Assembly (NCBI GenBank): GCA_025766275.1
Contig: JAFKAC010000099.1
Coordinates: 62,001-126,000, forward strand
Direction: 5' to 3'
DNA: 64,000 nucleotides
Origin: Lactarius indigo
Lineage: Eukaryota; Basidiomycota; Agaricomycetes; Russulales; Russulaceae
The translations under genes and the position numbers were made by a program. Below, piece by piece: positions 53,301 through 62,863 of this stretch. The notes under the pieces are model-generated. The model had not been told where the DNA came from. It worked only from the letters and a program-made list of their open reading frames with translations, and did not search any database. Position 1 is the first letter of the stretch; the number at the start of each line of letters is the position of its first letter.

Positions 53301-54357
53301 TTGCGGAGTAATACCCTATGGGATGTCGTTTTCTGTCAGATTTCCTTTGTAGCAAGACGGCTCCCACCGCGTATCCTGATGTGTCAACCTCCAATTCAAA
53401 CAGGTCCTGGAGGACGGGGTGTGCCAGCACCGGTTCCTCCATTACAAGACGCTTCAGGGTCTTGAACGCCTTGTCTTCATCTTCCGTCCACCGCCATTCT
53501 TCATCTTTTCGTGTTAGTTTGGTGAGTGGTTTGGCGTGGGTCGCGAAGCCGCGGATAAAAAGTCTGTAAAAGTTACAGAAGCCGAGGAAGGAACGAACGT
53601 CCTTGACCTTTGTCGGCGTTGGCCAGTCTTTGATGCCTTGAACTTTTACAGGGTCCATTTGAATCACCCCCCTCTCAAGGATTACCCCCAGGTAATCCAT
53701 GCGCGGCTGGTGGAACAAGCACTTTTCAAGTTTGAAGTAGAGGTTGTGCTCCTCTGCGACGCGCAAGACGTCGTGAACCGCATCTATATGGGCCGCCAAA
53801 TCGTGATCAAAGTGAGTGGCAATACCAATATCATCCATGTAAACACGTATCATAGTGCCCAAGCATTCGTGCTTCGCGATTGTGTCGCGATAGATGTGGT
53901 TCATCATTGCTTGGAAAGTAGCAGGGGAGTTGGTAAGGCCAAAAAACATGACCGTGGGTTTGAAGAGACCGAATTTAGTCTTGAAAGCTGCTTTCTCCTG
54001 ATCGCCGTCACGGATGCGTATGTTGTTGTAGCCCCAACGAATATCGAGTTTCGTGTAGATGTGGGCATTACTGAGGTCGAGAATGAGGTCCTGGATTAGC
54101 GGCAGCGGGTACTGATTGCGAATGGTATGTGAATTGATAACCCAGTAGTCCTGGACCGGGCGTAGTTTTCCGTCCTTCTTTTTAATGAAGAAAAAGGAGG
54201 AGGCATACAGGGAAATGGAAGGACGTAGGTATCCCTGTTTCAACTTCTCTTCGAGGAATTCCTTCAGTTCTCCTTCTTCTTTCTGTGTCATGGGGTAAAT
54301 TTTGCAATCTATAGACGCCGGCACCGATGGTTTGAAGTCGATCGCATGATCCCAGGG
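50311..54357 (-). pseudogene. pol: C3 pol, RT to C-terminal domain
   Basis: RT (KLDIRWGY, FFGLTNSP, YMDDIGIA about 53840), RNase H, integrase (HHDLPIHGHPG; ISDRDPCF; QSEQTNQW), chromodomain (YLVKWKGYPDSENQW about 51610) and the full C-terminal domain to TGA at 50313-50311. TGA at 52965-52963 and 52695-52693 replace Arg codons. At the position of the C1/C2 stop before YPITGPNG, C3 keeps CGA, which shows the ancestral frame. The frame joins 62171 upward after removing A2. Confidence 0.9.
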
Positions 54358-54868
54358 TGTTACGCTCCACCGGCGTCAGTCCGACTTGGACTTGTAGAAG
54401 GCGTAATCGACTTAGCGAAAGTTAGGCGAATGGGGAACACGTGTCAACCCAACGCAAGCTGAACAGGGGCTCCTTAGCACACACTGCAGCGAAAGGAGTA
54501 AGAGAGAGAGAGTATCCTTGGTAGATACTAGTGGAGGCACACTTAGTCCGAGACTAAGGCAGACAAGAGACGATTCAAAGGTGGATTGAAGAAGACCAAG
54601 ATGGGGACTCTTGGTCTTCCGAGTCGACTACTTATACAGATACGCGCGGGCTTTAAAGCGCCGCTGGAATGGTAAATAACCAATAGCGTAACTAGCTCGA
54701 ACCCTAGTACAGCTATCCTAGGAATGAGTCATACATGAGTCGCAATCACATGCGAACCGCTATGCTGACTGATGCGATGTAAGAGTCCATGACTAATATC
54801 AATACCGGACCGTAGTCATAACCGGTCATGAGTCGTATGTGATGAGTCACCGAGTCCGTACCGTAACA
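54358..54868 (-). repeat. 3' LTR of A2 (511 bp)
   Basis: TGTTACGCTCC to CCGTAACA on the plus strand. Confidence 0.96.
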
Positions 54869-54901
54869 TCACCCCCTTTTCAGGAGTGAGGCCCACCTCA
54901 C
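54869..54901 (-). promoter_or_regulatory. Polypurine tract and hairpin of A2
   Basis: The minus strand reads CTGAAAAGGGGGTGA up to the LTR. Just before it GTGAGG and CCTCAC (54886-54901) pair around CCCA, touching the pol stop TAG (54903-54901). Confidence 0.6.
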
Positions 54902-57900
54902 TAGTCCGCTACCGATTCCTGCCTCATACGTTCAGCCTCATCTTCCATCCTCGCCAATATGTTAGCACGCTCCAGTCGATAAAGACTGTCCTTTTTGTCC
55001 GCGACTACCATCTCCTTTTCCATCTGCAACTGCCGTATCCGCCTCTCTAGTTGGTCCTCGGCGAAGGCGAATTGCCGGAACCGTCGCAGCTCTTGAATGA
55101 GGGTAACATCCCCAATGCGCATAAGCAGCAAGTCGGTGGGGTGTCGGTCGCGGAGCATGAAATACTCCTCGTGCGGGATGAAGGCACGATTGTTCTTTGG
55201 AAGGTGAGGGATGGCGTAAAGGGGTTTCCCATAGAGGAAGCCCGACCCCGGAGCTAGTCCGAGTACGAAGGGGTCTCCTCCTCGGATAACCTGTACGTGG
55301 GAGGCTTGTACCGTCGGTCCGTTGGGGAGTTTGATCGGGAACGGAATGTAATCGGGTCCTCGATTGACCCGGAACCCCTCAGGGACGACGGCCCTGGTTG
55401 CGGGGTCTCGTTCGCCCATTGGTGTATAACGAGCCGCTTGTGCCACGGCGACTCGTCCTCGGTGTAAAGGCCCCCCCGCTGCGTCGACGAGGTAGGGAGT
55501 GGCGGCTGGATCTTCAGCGTAGAATGCATGGTTAAGGAATGCGTGCCTGATGGGGTAGTGGTCTCCAAGCTCGTCTTCATCCTCATCCTCGTCCAGTACT
55601 CTTTCCTCTCCTTCATCATCCGGCGTCGGCAGGCGGCGATATGCAGTTGCTCCCGCTGCCACTGCGCCGCCGTCTCCTTCCATTCTTGTTCATATTTCTT
55701 CATGGCGTCGGGTGGTTTCACCGCGCGGGACAGCTGCTTGAAGCCGAAAAAGCTCGTCTTCGGTGATGAAGGCTTCGGGCTCACCGGTATCGGGGTTTGT
55801 GAGGGCGTACATTGGCGGAGGTGCTGGTTGAGTTGTTGCTGGATCGTCGTCGACAGTTCCCTGTAGGGGCAGAGGGAATCGTTGCAATGTCTGGCGCAGT
55901 TCTTCGCCAGTGATAGGGCCGTCTTCCTCATGCTGCACGGAGGTACGGCCTCCATCTGTAGTTCTATCGGTTGCGGTGTTGTTGGTGGAGTCAGGGTCGA
56001 CAAGCGTGGCGGAGGAGTCGTTGACAAGGGTAGAGAGGAGTGCGAGCTGGTCATTGCGTCGAGTAGATGACATGGAGTGAATGGGAGATGGGGACTTATC
56101 ACGACAAGAAGCCATCCTTATATGCGTTTCTCTGTCGGGGTTGGAATGTTTGAACTCCCGAACGGCTTCGTCGGCAAATACGTCATCCTTATCTATCCAC
56201 TGATTGTCTGAGTCAGGATAGCCCTTCCATTTGACAAGGTACTGAAGTCGACGTCTTCTGCCGAATCGCCGCAAGTCTAGAATCTTCTCGACTTCGTATT
56301 CTTCTTCGTTATCGACCAAATCAGGTGGTGGGCGCTGATAGTTAGGTCCGTGCGTGGGTGTTTCGCGATAAGGTGTGAGAAGATCTATGTGGAAGACATC
56401 ATGGATGCTCCACTGCGTGGGAAGTTCGAGGCGATAATTGACAGGGGACATCACCTGGATGACCTTAAATGGTCCGTGTCGTTTGGCCGCTAATTTCGCG
56501 GTTGGTTGATGAGTGCGTAAGTGGCGTCCTTCTAGCCACACGAGATCTCCTTCTTTGAATTTGGGCGTATCTTTGTGCTTAACCCATGACTTTTGCGCCC
56601 GGAGCATGCAGGAGAAGGCGCGCTGTCGCGCCTGTTTAAACTGGTCTAGCCTCAACGACACTTGTGGGATAGGGGAAGGCCTATCAGTCCAATCAGCGCG
56701 AGGGTTGAACCCAGATAAGAGAAAGAAAGGGGACTCCCGCGTGGTTTCATTGGGCCAGTTGTTATGCGTGAATTCCGCCATAGGTAGATAGCGAACCCAG
56801 TCGTCTTGCCGCTCATTTACCCAGAAGCGGAGATATTGTTCTAGCCACTGATTCGTTCGCTCCGATTGACCATCAGTTCTGGGGTGATAAGCAGTCGAGA
56901 TGTTTTGGCTGATGCCAAGAATTTTGCATATCTCCCGCATAAACTTGGATGCGAAGCGGGGATCTCGATCACTGATAACACGCGAGGGGAGTCCGAATCG
57001 TGGGAAGACATGAGAGACGTACAGGGCGGCTGTTCCTTCGGCTGTTATTTCCTCATTGCAAGGGATGAAGACAGCGGCTTTGGTGCAATCATGGTCTGTC
57101 ACCGTGAGGATAGAGTCATAACCGCGGGAGACAGGAAGTTTGGTAATAAAGTCCACTGCGATGGTCTCGAATGGCAGGGCTTCCGGTTTAGGGTAGATGG
57201 GCTGTAAGGATGCCCTGATTGGTCGAAGGTTGACTTTGTGCCGCTGACACTCCGCACAACCTTTGACATAGTCCGTAACATCGTTCCTCATCTGCGGCCA
57301 CCAATAATGTCGTTCAGTAAGCTGGAGAGTACGCTTGATACCAGGGTGACCATAGACGGGGGAGTCATGATGAGCAGCAATGATAGTACGCTTGTCATGG
57401 ATGCCGCCGGTGACTACTCGGCGTCCGTCCTTGTACCATGTCCCTTCGATGTCTTTTAGCTTGTGAGCATCAACCCAGGGTTTCAACTTAGCTGCGTCCT
57501 GTTCGTAAATGGGATGTTCCGGTGTCATTTCCACTGGTAGAATTTCGGGTCTCCAGTGGGGATGTCGCGGTTCTTCTAGCGTAGTGGCGCGTGCGAAGAC
57601 GCTTTCTGGTAGCACCGTTATGCCCTCGTTGTCATTTTCTCCTTGATCGTAGTCTGGTCTTCTAGATAGTGCATCGGCACGTCCATTGGAGGTACCTTTA
57701 ATGTGGTGAATCTCGAAGTCGTATTCTGAGAGTTCGAGTACTTCCCTGGCTACGCGTCTGCTAATCTTTTGCGGCGATTTCCAGTATTGTAGATTGAGGT
57801 GATCGGAGAATACCTTGATCTTGTGAGGGGAGCCTGCTAGGAGGGGTCTCCAGTGGCGAAAGGCTTTAACAATTGCCAGGAGTTCGAGGTCGTAAATGTC

Positions 57901-59706
57901 GTAATTTCGTTCGGCTTCATTGAGGGTGGATGAGTAGTAGCCGATAGGGTGTCGTTTGCCATCTGCTTTGCGTTGAAGGAGGACTGCTCCCGTGGCAAAA
58001 CCCGATGCGTCGACTTCTAACTCGAATTGTTGTGTAAGATCGGGGTGCGCGAGGACCGGCTCGCTAGTGACAAGGGTTTTGAGATCTTGGAACGCCTTTT
58101 CTTCTTCGGTTCCCCAGTGCCATTCAGTGTCTTTGCGAGTAAGTTTGTTGAGGGGTCGTGCTTTAGTCGCGAAACCTCGTATGAAGGGACGGTAAAAATT
58201 GCAGAAACCGAGGAAAGAGCGGACGTCCTTAACTTTGGTTGGTGTAGGCCAGTCCTTAATGCCTGAAATTTTGACCGGGTCCATGCGTGTCACCCCCTTT
58301 TCAAGGATTACCCCCAGGTAATCCATACGTGGGGAGTGGAAGAGGCATTTTTCAAGTTTGTAATACAAATCATGCTCCGCGGATACACGGAGCACGTCTT
58401 TAACAGCTTCGATGTGGTCCTGTAGTGAGTGATTAAGTCCTGTGGCGATACCGATGTCATCCATGTAGACGCGAATAACAGTGCCGCGTTTTTCGTGTTT
58501 TGCAATGATGTCCCTGAAGATGAAGTTCATCATAGTCTGGAACGTTGCCGGGGAATTGGTTAAGCCGAAAAACATCACCGTGGGTTCGAATAAGCCGTAG
58601 CGCATTTTGAACGCCGCCTTTTCTTCATCTCCCTCTTTAATGCGTACGTTGTTATACCCCCATCTAACGTCGAGCTTGGTGTAGATGTGGGCGTTACTGA
58701 GGTCGGTAATGAGGTCGGAGATGAGGGGAAGAGGGTATTGGTTGCGAATGGTAACGGCGTTGATCTTTCGGTAGTCTTGGACGGGTCGTAATTTTCCATC
58801 CTTTTTCTTGATGAAGAAAAAGGATGACGCGTAAGGAGATTTGGAGGGTCTTATATAACCCTTTTTGAGCTGTTCGTCAATCCATTCGCGTAATTTCTTG
58901 TCTTCCTCTTGCGTCATGGGGTATATTTTGCAGTCGATTGCGTCGGCTGTTCCTGGTTTGAATTCAATGGCGTGATCCCAGGGCCTGCTGGGTGGAAACC
59001 TGTCCGATGCCTCTTCACTGAAGAGGCGTTCAAATTCGCGGTATTCAGGAGGTAACTCAGCTTTCGTGACGTATTGCTGAGCGGCTATGGCGAGGTCAGT
59101 GGCGGTGGCCCTGATTCGGCATCCTTCCTCAAATTGTTGTCGTTGTTCGTCAGTGATGACGCAGGAATGTACGACTTCATAATCGTTGTTCTGAACTGTG
59201 GTTGCTGCTACCACTGGCGTTGTTTTGATATAGGGATTAGTTGATCGGATAATGATAGGGAGCATGTCCTCGTGTATGGCTGCTTGTGACCATTTGATAT
59301 GAGGGTCATAAATAGCGAGCCAGGGGTAGCCTAGCACGATATCTTCGTTTCCAATGTCCGTGATAAGGAAGCGGATCTCCTTGTGAATGCCTTTAGTTTG
59401 GACATCAACGTCGGTATAGTGAGTGATATGCCCCGATTTATTTTCCGTATTATCGATGTTCCATATTTTCTTTGGGACGTCGAGGAGTTTGGTTCCAAGC
59501 CCCATCCTCTTTGCGAATGATGGTTTCATGAAGCAATGGGTTGCTCCTGAGTCGACTAATGCGCGTATGTCGGCCATTGCGTAACTGGTGCGAATCGATA
59601 CTGGAACTCTCATAGAACGATAGCGAGTCATGATTACACTGTTACAATTAACTGCCCTCACCCAGGCCGATGGGTTCAGGCGTCCTGAAAACCCTCCTTT
59701 TTCCAT
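54901..59706 (-). CDS. pol: A2 pol polyprotein with one TGA before its C-terminal domain
   Basis: About 1600 codons. Protease LVDSGATHCF (near residue 52), RT (KLDVRWGYNN, FFGLTNSP, YMDDIGIATG near 413), RNase H (EVDASGF), integrase zinc motif (HHDSPVYGHPG, CAECQ), D-D-E (VAVDFITKLP, ISDRDPRF, QSERTNQW) and a chromodomain (YLVKWKGYPDSDNQW near 1150). A single TGA at 55692-55690 (residue 1339, RRHEEI-TRM) precedes the last 263 codons; A1 has CGA there. All visible catalytic residues are intact, so the enzymes could be functional even if the C-terminal domain is lost. ATG at 59706 lies inside the end of gag, in the -1 frame. Confidence 0.93.
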
Positions 59707-61667
59707 AACTGTTGGAGGATAATGTCCTTTACGTCATCTGATTCTCCTGCTACTCCGTTAAGCCAGTCGCTGGCGCGCTGTTGAGGGGGTACGTCTTGGA
59801 CCGCCCTGGTAGCGACTTCTGGTTCTTGTTGATGGTAGTCGGTATCTACATACCGACTAGTTGATGCTTGGGGTTGGTACCCTTCTCTTGGTTGTCTGCA
59901 ATCGCGGGCCATGTGTCCGTCCCTTCTACAGTTATAACAGGTGACTGGCCTTGGGTTGTTACGCCCTCCTCCTCTTTGCAAAAATCCTCCCCTTGGTCGG
60001 TATGGGGGACGAGGGGCGAGTATGTCCTCGGCTCCTGCGAGTCGCCCTCGAATTCGATCTGCCGAAGTATCCATGGCGTTTGGATCTCGTAGATTTCTTG
60101 GCTGCCATGAACTTCTTGGCGGTCCCTGCCATTGTCGTTGCTGGCGCGGACGTCCTTGTCCTTGTCCCGGTGGTACCCCTTTGTTTAATACTGCTTTAAG
60201 ATGGAGGTATTGCTGTTGGCGAGTAGTCGCTGCCTCCTTCCATTCTCGGTAGTTGCGGGGGTTATCGAGGGTATAGACCTTTTCATATAGGTCTTTTGGT
60301 AGTCCACTTGCAAATAGATCCAACGTCTGGGGATCGTCGAGTCGGTATTGAGCGCGGCGTATTAGTTGCTCGAACTGAGTGCAATACTCATCTAGATTGC
60401 CTCCGATCATTTTGACCCCCTTCTTGAGCTCGTATTGAGCTTGCTCTTGTTCCATCGTGTTGCGGAAGCGCTGCATGAAGCTGCGCGTTATCTCGTTCCA
60501 TAACCCTTCACTCGTACGGGGTATTCCTGCTTGTATCTGGCCATTAAGCCAAGTGAGCATAGCCAATACCCATTCGCTAACATTGACGCCCTTGATGTAG
60601 GAGAGAAAGAGTAAGGCACGCCGATACGGGGTCGCCATGATACCTTCGTCGGCATTCATGCCCCAGTAGACATGCCATTGAGTGAGAAATGCTTCGACTT
60701 TGGCACGCTCTCCGTCGAATACTGTGGGTGCTTCGCCAGCTAATTTATTACTTGGAGGAGGAATAATAGGTCCTGCACCTGGTAATCCTCCTCCCGGAGG
60801 TCCTCCTCCTGGTGGTCCTCCTGGGAACCCTCCAGGGAATCCTTGAAACCCGGGTCCTCTTGGTGGTGGTCCTCCTCCTCCGGGTAGATCGCCGGGAGGT
60901 CCGCCTCCTCCGCTGGGAGGGTCAGCTACATCGGGTCCGATTGCGCGATGGATTGCTACGTCGTCGTCAGTCATTCGATGACCGGTATATGGGTTGATAG
61001 GAGCCAAGTTGGCTCGCGATTCTTCTGCGATACGTCTCTGTTCTTCCAGGGCTATTTGATCCCTTGCTTCGGTAGTGAGCTGCAATTCTTCTTGTGTAAT
61101 GGTGGCGGTTGCCATTGCAACTGCTGGGCTGCGGACGTGGATTACTTCAGGTTCGGGTTGATGAATAGTAAGGGACTCAGTTCGTCGTATAATATGATCT
61201 CCGATTGCTCCCAAACTGGTTTCTTCTGCTGGCGTGGTCCCTCTACTTGGGGACTGACTTTCAGAAGTTTCTTCTCCGCTGACTCCTTCGTCAGTATGTT
61301 CTTGTGCTTGTCCGTCGATGGGACCGTAGTCTGCGCGACTATTGAGCTCTCGTGTGTCGATATCGCAGTTGTAGTTTCTTCCTGCTGGCCGTACAATATC
61401 CCAGCGATGATCTATGGGGTTCCAAGTAACCTCGACCCAACAGAGATGTTCGAAATTAAACTCAACGGGTCGGAAGCGGTTAGGACCGTTGAACTCTACG
61501 AAATATCCGGTGTCTTCTTCTCTTTCTCTCCACTGAGCCGCTCCTAAGAATCTTGTTGGTACGTTGCGATCTCCTCGTCGTTCAATATGATAGGGACGGA
61601 AAAACGTCCACTGATCTCTGGTCGAGTACGCCACGATGAAGATCTTGGTCTTAATGTTACGCTCCAC
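59676..61667 (-). CDS. gag: A2 gag, intact frame, apparent non-AUG start
   Basis: The frame of about 664 codons is open from within the LTR edge. The likely upstream start is GTG (ATCGTGGCG, near 61634), corresponding to the GTG of C1/C2. A domain of about 95 residues shared with C (YFVEFNGPNRFRPVEFNF, EVTWNPIDHRWDI) is followed by an acidic linker. The first ATG of the predicted transcript is at 61115 (MATATITQEE, residue 185 counting from 61667). Then a Gly/Pro-rich stretch, capsid-like domain and CCHC knuckle (CYNCRRDGHMARDC, about 59900-59945). Gag coats element RNA; two forms from GUG and AUG are inferred. Confidence 0.87.
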   Translation of the reverse strand: MERNIKTKIFIVAYSTRDQWTFFRPYHIERRGDRNVPTRFLGAAQWREREEDTGYFVEFNGPNRFRPVEFNFEHLCWVEVTWNPIDHRWDIVRPAGRNYNCDIDTRELNSRADYGPIDGQAQEHTDEGVSGEETSESQSPSRGTTPAEETSLGAIGDHIIRRTESLTIHQPEPEVIHVRSPAVAMATATITQEELQLTTEARDQIALEEQRRIAEESRANLAPINPYTGHRMTDDDVAIHRAIGPDVADPPSGGGGPPGDLPGGGGPPPRGPGFQGFPGGFPGGPPGGGPPGGGLPGAGPIIPPPSNKLAGEAPTVFDGERAKVEAFLTQWHVYWGMNADEGIMATPYRRALLFLSYIKGVNVSEWVLAMLTWLNGQIQAGIPRTSEGLWNEITRSFMQRFRNTMEQEQAQYELKKGVKMIGGNLDEYCTQFEQLIRRAQYRLDDPQTLDLFASGLPKDLYEKVYTLDNPRNYREWKEAATTRQQQYLHLKAVLNKGVPPGQGQGRPRQQRQWQGPPRSSWQPRNLRDPNAMDTSADRIRGRLAGAEDILAPRPPYRPRGGFLQRGGGRNNPRPVTCYNCRRDGHMARDCRQPREGYQPQASTSRYVDTDYHQQEPEVATRAVQDVPPQQRASDWLNGVAGESDDVKDIILQQLWKKEGFQDA
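59688..59694 (-). promoter_or_regulatory. Putative -1 frameshift heptamer (A2)
   Basis: Sense GGGTTTT, in register with gag (gaG GGT TTT cag), 12 bases before the gag end at 59676. A pol ATG at 59706 offers reinitiation as an alternative. Confidence 0.65.
61642..61652 (-). promoter_or_regulatory. Self-priming primer binding site of A2
   Basis: Sense AAGACCAAGAT, two bases after the 5' LTR, complementary over 11 nt to ATCTTGGTCTT at 61889-61899 in the LTR. Confidence 0.75.
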
Positions 61668-62165
61668 CGGCGTCAGTCCGACTTGGACTTGTAGAAGGCG
61701 TAATCGACTTAGCGAAAGTTAGGCGAATGGGGAACACGTGTCAACCCAACGCAAGCTGAACAGGGGCTCCTTAGCACACACTGCAGCGAAAGGAGTAAGA
61801 GAGAGAGAGTATCCTTGGTAGATACTAGTGGAGGCACACTTAGTCCGAGACTAAGGCAGACAAGAGACGATTCAAAGGTGGATTGAAGAAGACCAAGATG
61901 GGGACTCTTGGTCTTCCGAGTCGACTACTTATACAGATACGCGCGGGCTTTAAAGCGCCGCTGGAATGGTAAATAACCAATAGCGTAACTAGCTCGAACC
62001 CTAGTACAGCTATCCTAGGAATGAGTCATACATGAGTCGCAATCACATGCGAACTGCTATGCTGACTGATGCGATGTAAGAGTCCATGACTAATATCAAT
62101 ACCGGACCGTAGTCATAACCGGTCATGAGTCGTATGTGATGAGTCACCGAGTCCGTACCGTAACA
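61655..62165 (-). repeat. 5' LTR of A2 (511 bp)
   Basis: Same ends as the 3' LTR, one transition apart. R-U5 contains no ATG on the sense strand. Confidence 0.96.
61889..61933 (-). promoter_or_regulatory. Core promoter and self-primer of A2
   Basis: Sense TATAAG (61933-61928) lies 34 bp before ATCTTGGTCTT (61899-61889). GAAGACCAAGA and TCTTGGTCTTC form an 11-bp inverted repeat across the predicted start. Confidence 0.65.
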
Positions 62166-62863
62166 CAGGGCCTTGCTGGGGGGAAACGATGCGAAGCTTG
62201 TTCATTGAAAAGTTTGCTAAACTCCCCGTATACTGGCGGTAGCACGGCTGCCGTCTGTTGTTGCTTCGCTGATATTGCCAACTCTGTTGAGGTAGTGGCG
62301 CATGCGAAGGTTTCCTCGGTCAATTCCTGTAAAATGGCTTCCTTTTCGGTCGTAATTAGGGCCCAAATGGCGGGCACGGTGAGTAACTCTTCGGTGGTAG
62401 CAAGTACCACAGGCTGCATGTCAGGGTGTATTGTTGCCGTTGCCCAACAGATGGTGGGCTCGAAGGCACCCAACCATGGGTAGCCAAGTACCATGTCCTC
62501 GCTTCCGAGGTCGGTGACCAGGAAGGTCATCTTCTTTATCTGTCCTCGTGTTTTCACCTCTAGGTTAACGTAATGAGTGATTAACCCAGCTTTGTTTTCT
62601 GTATTATCTATGTTCCATATTTTGCATGGTGTTTCTAGCTGCTGCACCGGGACGCCAGCCCGTGCTGCCATACTTGGTCGGATAAAGTTGTCGGTCGCTC
62701 CAGAGTCGACCAACGCGTTGGTTTCAGTCGTTTGGTAATTCGTGCGGACAGTCACTGGGATTCGTAGAGATCGATAGTGCGTTGTCACAATTACAGAATT
62801 ACATTGCAGAGCCCTCACCCAGACTGACGGGTTCAGGCGTCCCAAAAACCCTCTTTCCCCCAC
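62166..62863 (-). pseudogene. pol: C3 pol N-terminal part (protease)
   Basis: The frame runs from the gag overlap (GLNPSVWVRALQCNSV region) through LVDSGATDNFIRPS to PPARP, where A2 is inserted. It is open. Here codon 34 is Arg (RYRSLRIPV region), where C1 and C2 carry TGA. The first codon is GTG, not ATG. Confidence 0.88.

Larger units (their letters stand above)
54358..62165 (-). mobile_element. Element A2, nearly intact chromovirus (7.8 kb)
   Basis: Two 511-bp LTRs differ by a single transition that I could find (GAACC versus GAACT). They are flanked by CAGGG. Gag is open, pol has one TGA. It is the best preserved A copy and clearly a recent insertion into C3 pol. Confidence 0.96.
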
